Shown in pieces: positions 32,801-40,894 of a stretch of DNA of 64,000 nt. The number at the start of each line of letters is the position of its first letter. Within the stretch, counting starts at the first letter, position 1. The stretch spans positions 4,387,501-4,451,500 of the forward strand of contig NZ_CP108644.1 in NCBI RefSeq assembly GCF_041435495.1, given 5' to 3'. The notes under the pieces were generated by a model that saw only the letters and a list, made by a program, of their open reading frames with translations, searched no databases and was not told where the DNA came from. The DNA comes from Streptomyces sp. NBC_01116 (lineage in GTDB: Bacteria; Actinomycetota; Actinomycetes; Streptomycetales; Streptomycetaceae). The position numbers were made by a program, and so were the translations under genes.

Positions 32801-34525
32801 CCCGGAGGCGGGCTCGGGGCGGGCCGTCAGGACGGGGCCCCCGGGGGCGACGGCGGTGATCAACGGGTAGGCGTCGTCGGGCAGGTTGAGGGCATCGGCG
32901 AGTTGGGGGGTCTCCTCCCCGGCGTACGCTGCGGCCAGCTCGCGGCGGCGCCGCGCGGGCAGGGTGGCGGAGAGCATGACGACGGGCACCCGGTAGGCGG
33001 CCAGCCATTCCAGTACGCGGTCGAGGTAGGCGTTCATGTACGCGTCGTAGGCGTGCACTTCGTCGATGATGACGACCTTGCCCGCGACGGCGAGGTGCCG
33101 CAGCGCCAGGTGCCGGCTCTTGAGCCCGGCGAAGAGCACCTGGTCGATGGTGCCGACGGCGAAGGAGGAGAGCAGCGCCTTCTTGCGGCCGCGGAGCCAC
33201 TGGTGGGCGTGGAGGGAGGCGGGGTTGACGCGGCGCGCGCCCCCCGCACGGGAGACGTCCTCCACCGGGCTGTCCAGGTCGACGGCCGCGATCGTCCGCC
33301 GGTCGGCCTTCGTCATCCCGGCCCACACCTCGTTGAGGGCGGCCTTGGCATGGGCGAGGACCACGGAGCGGGGCCCGTCCGCGGGCAGCTTCTCCAGCCA
33401 GCGCAGCAGTCGGGGGAACATGGCGTCGCCGGTGGCACGGGTCGGCAGCGCTACGAGACATCCTCCGGCACCCGAACCGGCAGCCAGGATCTCCGCAGCC
33501 GCGAAGGCGGCCTCGGTCTTGCCTTCGCCCATGGGCGCCTCGATGATCAGGAGTCCGGGTCCCGGCAGCTCCCGGGCGACCCGCACGGCGTCTTCCTGTA
33601 CGGGCCTGATCGCGGCGCCCTGCGGAAGTTCGAACCGTTCCCGGAACAACTCGGCAGCGGTGCCGACGGGTTGATCGGCACGCCATGGCCCGGGAAGGTC
33701 CAGCCCCGCCCAGGCGGCCGCGAGCCGGCGGCCTTCCCCTTCCGGGCCCACGGGGGCCCAGGAGGCGGGATCGTAGGGGAACAGCTCGGAGGAGCTGGCA
33801 ATCCAGTCCGAGACGATGACGATCGCGGTGAGCACGACCTGGACGGGCTGCGGCAGGCGGACGGACCGCCACGCGTCGAATCGCTCGTCCACGCCGGCCC
33901 GCACGGCACAGGCATCCATCAACTCGTACTGGACGTCCCGCCAGCCGCCCTCGCTCTCTCCTCCGGTGCGCAACAGCTGTGGCCGGAGCCCGAGATCATG
34001 GATCTGCTGGTGATCCGGAGGTGTGCCGTGGTGCCCGCCCGCGACGACGGCGAACTGCCCGGAAACCCGCTCACTCCACCCGAACCGCTCCGCCAGCCAC
34101 TCCTGAAGGAGCAACTGCCCGGCCAGCCCGTGCGGCGCCATCCTGCGGTCCAGCCCGAACCGCTTCTGATACGGCATGGAGAGCCCGGCCGCCCGCATCC
34201 GGTCGGCGAGCCCGTCCACCTGGCAGGCGAAGGCGGGGGTGGCCTTGCCGATGTCGTGGACGCAGGCGAGGTAGACGGCCACTTGTCGCGCGTCCTGCCC
34301 GCCGTGGGGGAATGCGTCCGCGATGAGCACTTTGACGTTGTCGGGCACCCACTCGTCCCAGAGCCGGCCTGCTACGGCGGCACTGTCCGCCATGTGCCGC
34401 CAGAGGGGGAGCCACTGTTCGGTCTGCCGGTCGTGCTTGCCCCAGGCGGTGCGGGACGCTGGGGACAGACGGGCGTAAGCCGAAAGGCTTTCCGGATGAT
34501 CGCGGCTCATGGGCGTATTGGACAT
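29849..34525 (-). CDS. cas3-cas8e: Cas3-Cas8e (Cse1) fusion: nuclease-helicase joined to Cascade large subunit
   Basis: 1558 residues from ATG 34525 (the frame is open upstream; ATG 34510 is also possible). Cas3 part, about 1-960: HD nuclease (CVHDIGK near 90, GGHHGTP), Walker A APMGEGKTEAA (near 335), DEVH box IIDEVHAYDAYM (near 487), SATLPARRR, and motif VI QRMGRLHRH. Cas8e part, about 985-1558: FDLVSRPWLPVQYEDG, LLHPERPFFQ, and a C-terminal helical bundle. There is no internal stop or frameshift, so target recognition and degradation are covalently linked. Such fusions are known in some Streptomyces and other actinomycetes. Confidence 0.93.
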   Translation of the reverse strand: MSNTPMSRDHPESLSAYARLSPASRTAWGKHDRQTEQWLPLWRHMADSAAVAGRLWDEWVPDNVKVLIADAFPHGGQDARQVAVYLACVHDIGKATPAFACQVDGLADRMRAAGLSMPYQKRFGLDRRMAPHGLAGQLLLQEWLAERFGWSERVSGQFAVVAGGHHGTPPDHQQIHDLGLRPQLLRTGGESEGGWRDVQYELMDACAVRAGVDERFDAWRSVRLPQPVQVVLTAIVIVSDWIASSSELFPYDPASWAPVGPEGEGRRLAAAWAGLDLPGPWRADQPVGTAAELFRERFELPQGAAIRPVQEDAVRVARELPGPGLLIIEAPMGEGKTEAAFAAAEILAAGSGAGGCLVALPTRATGDAMFPRLLRWLEKLPADGPRSVVLAHAKAALNEVWAGMTKADRRTIAAVDLDSPVEDVSRAGGARRVNPASLHAHQWLRGRKKALLSSFAVGTIDQVLFAGLKSRHLALRHLAVAGKVVIIDEVHAYDAYMNAYLDRVLEWLAAYRVPVVMLSATLPARRRRELAAAYAGEETPQLADALNLPDDAYPLITAVAPGGPVLTARPEPASGRRAEVVLERLDDGLLPLVQRLDEELRDGGCALVVRNTVDRVLEAAEHLRAHFGTEAVTVAHSRFIAADRARNDTDLRERFGPGGDRPAGPHIVVASQVVEQSLDVDFDLLVTDLAPVDLVLQRMGRLHRHPRTRPPRLSQARCLITGVEDWNADRPAPVRGSLAVYQGPHTLLRALAVLGPHLDGVPLVLPDHISPLVQAAYDERPVGPAHWASALAEARRQYLTRLAEKRERADVFRLGPVRRAGRPLFGWLDGNAGDADDSRGGRAQVRDSEESLEALVVQRRADGRLTTVSWLDGGRGGLDLPEHAPPPRRAAETVAACALTLPRALTHPGVIDRTIAELERFVVPAWQVKECPWLAGELLLVLDEDCQTHLSGLEVHYSADDGLRVGPVGARSASRAKGLEAVASLVPSFDLVSRPWLPVQYEDGSTGELSLGDVFARAGEVRRLVGDLPTQELALLRLLLAILYDAFDEAEGRSGGAPAQLEDWEALWNAPGSFEIVAGYLDRHRDRFDLLHPERPFFQVAGLHTQKHEVASLNRIVADVPNGEAFFSMRRPGVDRLGLAEAARWLVHTHAYDSSGIKSGMEGDARVKGGKVYPQGVGWAGGLGGVFAEGASLRETLLLNLIPTDEDILTSEPKADLPVWRRETPPGPGVVEGDPSAPRPAGPRDLYTWQSRRVLLHTEGPDVIGVVLGYGDPLAPANRLKAEPMTGWRRSPAQEKKLGRPLIYLPRQHDPARAAWRGLASLLNAQRQDGDTTGRGTDRSRPPGVVRWLALLSTEGVLPRGSLIRTRLVGAVYGTQQSVVDEVVDDAIALPVVLLHQDRRLHGAVAVDAVADAERAVSALGHLAGNLARASGSGAGPATATARDQGFGALDGPYRRWLVDLDEDTDLERARAAWRATVRHIVLGLGHELLDSAGRGAAEGRVIELPGVGKRWIDSSRADLWFRTRINKVLPKPPPEAPAPAAAGQADRADEAPSEETA

Positions 34526-34558
34526 CGTGGAAGTCGCCGACGGTTGCGTTGATCGAGA

Positions 34559-34578
34559 ATGAGCGCAAGTGCACTCAT
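34559..34578. promoter_or_regulatory. 20-bp dyad in the cas operon leader
   Basis: ATGAGCGCAAGTGCACTCAT is an inverted repeat with a single mismatched pair, 34 bp upstream of the chosen cas3-cas8e start. TGATCGAG also occurs on both sides of it. It is a good candidate operator; no regulator gene is adjacent. A clear -35/-10 pair is not evident. Confidence 0.5.
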
Positions 34579-34660
34579 CTGATCGAGTGTGGCGGTCGGA
34601 GAGAGAACTGCTGGTGCATGCCGCGCTCGGTGGCGGCTGGAGGCGGCGGTGAGCCTGGTT

Positions 34661-34711
34661 GCCGGGCTCCGTTGGTTGCCGGGTGCCGTTGGACGCGGGG
34701 CTCCGTTGGTC
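34661..34711. repeat. Three tandem 17-bp units upstream of the cas operon
   Basis: Units at 34661, 34678 and 34695 share the pattern GCCGGGCTCCGTTGGTT. They lie in the 382-bp non-coding gap between the cas3-cas8e start and CRISPR array 2. They could be a regulatory array or neutral repeats; nothing else is recognised in the gap besides the dyad at 34559. Confidence 0.6.
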
Positions 34712-34907
34712 GACTCGCGGAGTGTGGGGGCATGGCGGGAGCGGCAGGAGAACGAGTGCCCTACCGCGAGCGGCACCCCTCGCTGAGGTACGGCGGCTTG
34801 ATTCGCACGTGTTCCCCCCTCCCCCCGGCCGGGACCACGAAGAGGGCTGACCATGCCGGTCGACCGGCGGGGCCACACCCTACGATGCGGCGGACCGCGC
34901 TCTCGAC

Positions 34908-36136
34908 GGGACCATCCCCGCGTGCGCGGGGACCACCACACCTGCGACTGCGACGTGTGCAACGGCACGGGGACCACCCCCGCGTGCGCGGGGACCGCGA
35001 GTACCCGTCCGGCACGAAGGTCTGCGTGCAGGGACCACTCCCGCGTGCGCGGGGACCGCGGGAACGCGGTCTCGCCGGTGGCTCGGGACCCGGGACCACC
35101 CCCGCGTGCGCGGGGACCACCCTGGTCTCGGATCGGGCACCTTCGTCCTCTTGGGACCACCCCCGCGTGCGCGGGGACCACAGACTCGCGGACGGGACCG
35201 TGCACGCGCGAATGGGACCACCCCCGCGTGCGCGGGGACCACGAGCAGGCAGCCGAGCAGATCCTCGCCGAGCGGGGACCACCGTCCCGTCGGCGCGGCG
35301 CCCGCGCGGGCGAGGGGACCACCCCCGCGTGCGCGGGGACCACTCCGCCCCCGGGCGGTTCGAGGTCGAGCTGCGGGGACCACCCCCGCGTGCGCGGGGA
35401 CCACGCCACCGTGGTGACGAACGTCCGCCGGTGGCAGGGACCACCCCCGCGTGCGCGGGGACCACGCGACCGGCGGCCACCGATCCTCGCGTGTGAAGGG
35501 ACCACCCCCGCGTGCGCGGGGACCACGACGACGACGCCTGCGGCGACGGCGACGGCGGGGGACCACCCCCGCGTGCGCGGGGACCACCGGGGAGATCACT
35601 GCATGGTGCGCGCGAGCTTGGGACCACCCCCGCGTGCGCGGGGACCACTGCCCGTACCCGTCGTCGACCGTCAGCAGGTCGGGACCATCCCCGCGTGCGC
35701 GGGGACCACCACGGCACGTGGCAGGCCGCGGCGGCCGTCTGGGGACCATCCCCGCGTGCGCGGGGACCACCGGCCCTGGTCCTTCTCGCGGGTGAGAAGG
35801 AGGGGACCATCCCCGCGTGCGCGGGGACCACGCTGTCCGACGACGCGTTGATGTGGCTGCCCAGGGACCATCCCCGCGTGCGCGGGGACCACGAGCGGGG
35901 GCGTGCTCGGGGTGATCGCGGGCTGGGACCATCCCCGCGTGCGCGGGGACCACGCCTGGCGGCCGTGCCGGACGACGAGCCGGAGGGGACCATCCCCGCG
36001 TGCGCGGGGACCACTCCAGCACGCGCGGGTCACCACCCCCGGCGTGGGGACCATCCCCGCGTGCGCGGGGACCACACGGCCAAATAGTTGCGTTGCAGGT
36101 AGAGCCCGGGACCATCCCCGCGTGCGCGGGGACCAC
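34908..36136 (-). CRISPR. CRISPR array 2, 20 good repeats plus one degenerate (type I-E)
   Basis: 29-nt repeats begin at 34908, 34970, 35031, 35092, 35153, 35214, then 35315 and every 61 nt from 35376 to 36108. Plus strand starts GGGACCA(C/T)CCCCGCGTG and ends CGCGGGGACCAC; the minus strand resembles the E. coli I-E repeat, so transcription is probably leftward. Spacers are 32 nt (first one 33). At 35275 a badly degraded repeat is followed by only 11 nt. Repeats at 34970 and 35031 end GGACCGC. Variation at the left end supports the leader at the right. Confidence 0.97.
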
Positions 36137-36403
36137 AGTTCGTGACCTGCGGGTTTATGTGGCGGCGGGGCGGAAGTTACCCACTTCTTGAGAAACGGAC
36201 ATATTGCCCTCTGTGGTGCGAATGGCTTTGCTCGAAGCTTTACAGGCTTGGGGGTGATTCTGCCCTTTCCGGGGCCTTGAGGGGTGGTGTGTTGAGGGGA
36301 TGGGTGGTCATTGGCCGGTCGCAAGCGGGCTTTGGTCTCGCTGAGTGCAGCTTGCTGGGGGCTTCGGTATGCCAGGGCCGTGGGACCGGCCGGACTGTGG
36401 GGG
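36137..36403 (-). promoter_or_regulatory. Probable leader of CRISPR array 2
   Basis: A 267-bp non-coding stretch adjoining the intact right end of the array. It is visibly richer in A+T than its surroundings (around 36,150-36,260, with AATATG and GTTTATG words). The position next to the most uniform repeats fits an I-E leader read on the minus strand. No gene is seen in it. Confidence 0.55.
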
Positions 36404-37495
36404 TCAGGCGGGTTTGAGTAGGTCGCGGAGGTTGTTCATGTGTGCTTTGACGGTGGCGATTTCGGCGGGGTGGGTTGTGTGCTCATTGTTTCGGGTGTGG
36501 GTTGTGCGGCAGGGGCGGCAGAGGCCGTCGGGGAGGGCTTCTGGCTGGCCTGGGCGTCCGCAGTCGGTGCATTCCATGAGGAGGCGGCGGGTTGGGGCGG
36601 GGGTGGCGGCCCGGGAGTTCTCCGTGGTCAGTTGGGGTGGGATTTTGTCGGTGAGGCGGCGGCGGATGAAGCCGAGGGGGCTGTCGACCTGGGCGGGGAG
36701 TCCTGCGGTGAGGGCGTGGGTCAGGTAGTCGATGCTCACGCCCCGGGCGAGCCATTGCGCCGCTTGCGGTTCGAGGGCGGTGCAGTCGTCGGCGGAGAGG
36801 GCCAGGCGGTGGTCGTTGCGGCCGAGGCGGGCCAGGGCGAGGTAGGCGGGAGACCGGCCGGCTTCGGAGGGGTGGGGCTTCACGGGAGCGGCGTCCGCAG
36901 CGTCCGGTGCGGGTTCGGCGTCCGGTGCGGGGGTCGGGGTGCGCTGCTGCGGTACGGCGGTGGGGTCGGGGGTCCGGTCCGTGTCGAGGCTCTCCGGGGC
37001 GGGCGGCAGTGGTTCCTCGGCTGGGCCCCAAGATGGCGGCGGTGTCATATCGGGGGCGGACATCGCCGGTGCGGGCGCTGCCGCCAGCGCGGCCTTCTCG
37101 GTGGCGAGGTAGGTGTTCCACCACTCGTTGTCGCGTGCCGTGCGTGACCAGAACGTGCGGAAGACCCAGCGGGTCTCGTCGCCCGCGCCGGCCGCGCACC
37201 GTACGCGCCGCAGGTGCCCGGCGACGGACAAGGCGGTCAGGGCGGTGGAGATGGCTTGCTGGCCGTAGAGCGGGAGTTGCTTCGCGAGGGTCTTCACGCT
37301 CATCGCCGCACCCTCGGGGAGGTGGTCGACGAACCCGGCGACGTACCGCTCGCGGGTCGGCAGGAGAGCGAAGTCGTGCCGCGTACGGGCTTGTTGGTCC
37401 GGTGCGGAGCGTTTGCCGTAGCCGGGCTTGGCCATCGGGTACGCGGCGGAGCGTGCGGGTGCGTGCAGGGCGGAGCTAGGGTGCTGGGTAGCCAC
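36404..37495 (-). CDS. Helix-turn-helix protein with C-terminal zinc ribbon
   Basis: 363 residues. A winged-helix-like region at about 60-130 (MSVKTLAKQLPLYGQQAISTALTALSVAGHLRR) resembles DNA-binding domains. Then comes a Pro/Ala-rich linker (about 145-220), a helical segment (LGRNDHRLALSADDC), and a CxxC...CxxC ribbon near the C-terminus (CTDCGRPG, LCRPC). Proteins of this layout occur in Streptomyces accessory regions; the target is unknown. It sits just beyond the CRISPR leader. Confidence 0.7.
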   Translation of the reverse strand: MATQHPSSALHAPARSAAYPMAKPGYGKRSAPDQQARTRHDFALLPTRERYVAGFVDHLPEGAAMSVKTLAKQLPLYGQQAISTALTALSVAGHLRRVRCAAGAGDETRWVFRTFWSRTARDNEWWNTYLATEKAALAAAPAPAMSAPDMTPPPSWGPAEEPLPPAPESLDTDRTPDPTAVPQQRTPTPAPDAEPAPDAADAAPVKPHPSEAGRSPAYLALARLGRNDHRLALSADDCTALEPQAAQWLARGVSIDYLTHALTAGLPAQVDSPLGFIRRRLTDKIPPQLTTENSRAATPAPTRRLLMECTDCGRPGQPEALPDGLCRPCRTTHTRNNEHTTHPAEIATVKAHMNNLRDLLKPA

Positions 37496-37854
37496 GGGAT
37501 CGTCTTTCTAGGGTATCGATCTTGCGGTGAGACCCCGGCCTGGTGCGACAACACCGTGTCGGGGTCGTTTGGTTCTCGCACCGTAAGCAGCCGTGACGCT
37601 GTGCCGCAAGCTGTCACGATTAGTCATACTTCCTGACCGTGACGGGGCAGGGAGGTAGGGGAGGTTTTCCCCAAACCCCCTCTTCTGCCTACCGGTTAAA
37701 GAAGGCGCTCGAACCCCGGGTCCCGCATCCCGACGCCCGAGTCCCGGCACCCGAGCTTCGGACCGGGGACCCGCTCACGTACCCCCCGGAAGAGTGACCC
37801 GACCGACCCGAAGCCCGAAGCTCAGGGATCGGGATCCGAGTTTCGGGGGGAGGG
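37496..37854. other. Non-coding gap with CCCGGG/CCCGAG-rich short repeats
   Basis: About 360 bp. From about 37,700 to 37,850 short words such as CCCGGGTCCCG, CCCGAGTCCCGG and CCCGAGCTTCGG recur. No convincing gene is seen; frames through it have the codon pattern of antisense or random high-G+C sequence. Confidence 0.4.
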
Positions 37855-38440
37855 TTACTTCTTGCCCTCGCCCAGGACTGCCCGCAGCCAGTCGAGGCTT
37901 CCATGTGCCAGAAGTTCGTCGGCCAGGCGGTTCCCGGTGTCGGTGTTGGTGACCAGGCGGCTGCGGCTGTTGGCGATCCAGCGCTGGGCGTTCTCGTAGC
38001 CCTGGGCCTTGTATTCGATGCCCTGGAGCATGCACTCCAGTTTGTCCGCGTCCCGGGCGCAGACCGCCTCGGGTGATTCCTTGGCCTCGTACTCCGCGAC
38101 CAATTCTCGGACTGCCGAGGCGACCACGTCGGTCCTGACGGCCGTCTGGTCGACGGTGACTTCCTGCGGGTCACCGGCAGGCGTTGACTTTTTCCCGAGG
38201 TGGTTCACGTCCCCGGCCCGGGTCTCCTGGGTGTCGTGCCAGACGGCGAGATAGGCGGAGCGCGGGATCCGCGCCCTCCAGCTTCGCGATGATCGTGGCG
38301 ATCAGTGCCGTGCGCCACGAGCGCTCGGCAACGCTCTCGGGATCACGAACCCCAGCCATCCACCAGCCGGTGCGCCGCGTCTGCTTCAGCGTGCCCGCCT
38401 CGTACAGGAAGCGGCCAACCGCGGACAGGTCGTCAGCCAC
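37855..38440 (-). pseudogene. HD-domain phosphohydrolase (YfbR-like), frameshifted and active-site altered
   Basis: Two adjoining frames together make one HD-domain protein. The first (from ATG 38440) covers FLYEAGTLKQTRRTGWW ... PESVAERSWRTALIATIIAKLEGADPA. The second continues AYLAVWHDTQETRAGDVNHLGKK to the stop at 37855. The shift is at about 38,255-38,268; loss of one GC from a GCGCGC run explains it. The usual first metal His (ESVAEHSWR) is Arg here, so two independent lesions are present. Normal members hydrolyse dNMPs or similar. Probably a decaying gene. Confidence 0.75.
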
Positions 38441-38486
38441 GACCCTCTCCTCTCACGCCTCGGCGAAGCAAATCTGCCTGCGCTGA

Positions 38487-38801
38487 TCAGGAGTTGTGAG
38501 GGTGTGCCTGGTGGGCCGCCGCGATGCGGTCGATCCGTGCGGCCAGGTCGAAGTCGGCTGCGGTGAGCCGGTGCCCGGCGTCGTGCGTCGTAATGGCGAA
38601 CCGCACATGGTCCCAGCGCAGGTCGATGTCCGCGTGGTGGCCGACGAGCCGTTCGAGGTCCGCGACGTTCACGATCAGTGCGACACCGCCGTGGTACCGA
38701 ATCCCGAACGTGCGGGTGATCATGTCCCCTTCGCGAACCCAGCCCGGTAGATCGGCCAGCCTCAGGACGATCTCCTCGTCCGGCAGTGGATCCTTGCCCA
38801 T
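38487..38801 (-). CDS. 4a-hydroxytetrahydrobiopterin dehydratase (PCD/DCoH family)
   Basis: 104 residues. ATG 38801 has GAGGGGAGC upstream. The family motif is clear: LPGWVREGDMITRTF, then the active-site residues in VGHHADIDLRWDHVRFAITTHDAGHRLTAADFDLAARID. The enzyme dehydrates the pterin carbinolamine during aromatic amino acid hydroxylation, or has a role in pterin/molybdopterin chemistry. It is divergent from the HAD gene and in an accessory setting. Confidence 0.92.
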   Translation of the reverse strand: MGKDPLPDEEIVLRLADLPGWVREGDMITRTFGIRYHGGVALIVNVADLERLVGHHADIDLRWDHVRFAITTHDAGHRLTAADFDLAARIDRIAAAHQAHPHNS

Positions 38802-38932
38802 CGTCAGCTCCCCTCGATCACCGGCACCGGGATGTCCGCAAGTCCCCGGCCGACCGGGGCATCGTGCCACGGAGCCCGAACCCATGGCCGGGAACATGAC
38901 GCGGTGGCTGACGGTCGCCCTAGGCTCGACGT

Positions 38933-39568
38933 GTGAAGACGTTCGTGTTCGACATTGGTGAGACCCTCGTCCGCGACGACCGCTACTGGGGTTCCTGGGC
39001 CGACTGGCTCGGCCTGCCCAGACATACCTTGTCCGCCCTGGTCGGTGCTGTGACCGCTCAGGGGCTCGACAACTCCGAAGCGCTGAGGCTGGTGAAGCCG
39101 GGCATCGATATTCCGGCCGAGTACGCCGCCCGCGAGGCAGCCGGACGGGGTGAACACCTCGATGAGTCCGACCTGTACGTAGACGTCCGCCCCACGCTTG
39201 CGAAGCTACGGCAACTCGGGATGCGGGTCGTCATCGCAGGCAACCAGACCGTGCGTGCGGGTGAGTTGCTTCGGGCACTCGACCTGCCCGCTGATCTCGT
39301 CGTGACCTCTGAGGAATGGGGCTGCGCCAAGCCTTCGGCGGAGTTCTTCGAGCGGGTCATCGAAGCGTCCGGTGCCCCCGCGAGAGAAACCGTGTACGTC
39401 GGTGATCACCCCGCGAACGACACGTTCCCCGGAGCTCGGGCCGGGCTCCGCACCGTACATATCCGCCGCGGCCCCTGGGGGCACCTATGGGGCGCTGACG
39501 ACCAGGTGAACGCGACTGCCGACTGGGTGATCCAGTCGCTCACAGAACTCACCGCGATCGCCGAATAG
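38933..39568 (+). CDS. HAD-family hydrolase
   Basis: 211 residues. Motif I is FDIGETLVRDD, with the nucleophile Asp but Gly in place of the usual second Asp region (DIGET as in many Streptomyces phosphatases). Motif II is VIAGNQT, motif III a Lys in WGCAKPSAEFF, and motif IV GDHPANDTFPGARAG. Start GTG 38933. Likely a small-molecule phosphatase; substrate unknown. It is followed closely (47 bp) by the XRE regulator gene, so it may be co-transcribed. Confidence 0.88.
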   Translation: MKTFVFDIGETLVRDDRYWGSWADWLGLPRHTLSALVGAVTAQGLDNSEALRLVKPGIDIPAEYAAREAAGRGEHLDESDLYVDVRPTLAKLRQLGMRVVIAGNQTVRAGELLRALDLPADLVVTSEEWGCAKPSAEFFERVIEASGAPARETVYVGDHPANDTFPGARAGLRTVHIRRGPWGHLWGADDQVNATADWVIQSLTELTAIAE

Positions 39569-39615
39569 TAGAGGAATCAGGTTCCACACCGTCATCGCGC
39601 ACGTACGGTCAGTGG

Positions 39616-40800
39616 GTGTCTTCCGACAGCCCGCAGGAGATCGGCAGGCGGATCGCTGCCTGCCGCCGTGCACACCGGTACACCCAAACCGCACTTGCGA
39701 CGGCCTCCCATGTGTCCTACGCCATGGTCCGCGCCATCGAGCGAGGTGTCCGCCGCCCCAGCGACGAGGTACTCGAAGCGATCGCGGACGCCCTCGATGT
39801 GGATGTCACGCGTCTGCGCACGGATCACGTCGGCACGGAGCGACGTGTCCACCGGGCGCTGCCTGCCCTGTCGGAAGCGATCGCTGGTTACGACCTGGCC
39901 CTGGGACCACCCTTGCGTGGACCGGAAGAACTGGCCGATGGCATCTCCACGGCGGTGGGCTGGCGTCTCGCCGCCCAGTACGGCCGCATCGCCACCGTCA
40001 TCCCCGGTTTGCTGACCGATGCGATTCGGTACGTCCATACTGCGTCCGGTGCCGAACAACAGGGTGCCGCGCGGATGCTGGCCTCTGCAGCTCGAACCGC
40101 TGATGCCGTCGCCTACAAGCACGGGGCACACGACCTCTCCGCGCGCCTCATCGACCTGATGCGCTGGGCAGCGGACCGTGCTGCGGACCCTCTCGTCCAG
40201 GCGACCGCCTCATACGTTCGCGCCGAGACGTTCTTTGCCGCCCGCGCTCACGCTGCCGGCCTGGTAGCGCTGGAGCAGGCCATCGAGGCCGCTCCGGCAC
40301 CGGACGGGCGGACGCAGGCAGCCGCTCGCGGCGCACTTCACATGAGGGCAGCAGTGATCGCGAGTCGCGCCCAGAACGTAGGGGCGACCGACACTCACCT
40401 GGCTCATGCCCGACAGCTGAGCAAACAGGTCGGTCAAGAAGGCTGCTACCTGGGCACGGCCTTCGGGCCGGAAAGTGTCCGCATCCACGAAGTGTCCGTC
40501 GCGGTCAGCCTCGGACCTGGCCACGCCGACCGGGCTCTCCGCGCCGCAGCGGCATGGACACCGGGCATCGATCTGCCGGCCGAGCGCCGCAGCGGGTTCT
40601 ACATCGAACTCGCCAGGGCTCAGGATTGGGCAGGCCGCCCCGTAGAGGCCTTCACCAGCCTCCGGATGGCACGTGCTGCGGCACCCCAGCACACGCGTGA
40701 GCACCCTTGGGCGCGCGAGGTCGCCCGGAACCTACGCCGCTTCCATCGCTCTGACGCCGAGAGTCTGACGCACTTCGCCCACTGGGTCGGAGCGGTCTGA
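39616..40800 (+). CDS. XRE-family regulator with TPR-like C-terminal domain
   Basis: 394 residues. The N-terminal Cro/C1 HTH (about 5-65) reads IGRRIAACRRAHRYTQTALATASHVSYAMVRAIERGVRRPS. The rest is a helical-repeat region (about 100-390) of the kind that senses peptides or partner proteins in Streptomyces (QAAARGALHMRAAVIASRAQNVGATDTHLAHARQLS). Start GTG 39616. It immediately precedes the five-gene coupled cassette and is its probable regulator. Confidence 0.88.
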   Translation: MSSDSPQEIGRRIAACRRAHRYTQTALATASHVSYAMVRAIERGVRRPSDEVLEAIADALDVDVTRLRTDHVGTERRVHRALPALSEAIAGYDLALGPPLRGPEELADGISTAVGWRLAAQYGRIATVIPGLLTDAIRYVHTASGAEQQGAARMLASAARTADAVAYKHGAHDLSARLIDLMRWAADRAADPLVQATASYVRAETFFAARAHAAGLVALEQAIEAAPAPDGRTQAAARGALHMRAAVIASRAQNVGATDTHLAHARQLSKQVGQEGCYLGTAFGPESVRIHEVSVAVSLGPGHADRALRAAAAWTPGIDLPAERRSGFYIELARAQDWAGRPVEAFTSLRMARAAAPQHTREHPWAREVARNLRRFHRSDAESLTHFAHWVGAV

Positions 40801-40811
40801 ACCACACCTCG

Positions 40812-40830
40812 CTGCTACAGGCCGTAGCAG
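40812..40830. promoter_or_regulatory. 19-bp dyad between the XRE gene and the cassette
   Basis: CTGCTAC-AGGCC-GTAGCAG, a perfect 7-bp inverted repeat with a 5-nt centre, 12 bp after the XRE stop and 65 bp before the first cassette gene. It could be an operator for the XRE protein or a weak terminator/attenuator hairpin. Confidence 0.5.
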
Positions 40831-40894
40831 TCGTGCCCGGCTATGGCCTCCATGCTCTACCCGTCCGCGCCAGACAGGTAGTTGAGGAGACTGG

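Noticed and set aside
34507..36324. Long frames on both strands with repeated PRARG / PAHAGVVP-like residues
   Set aside because: They are translations of the CRISPR repeats in several frames; the 61-nt period and spacer variety show an array, not a repetitive protein.
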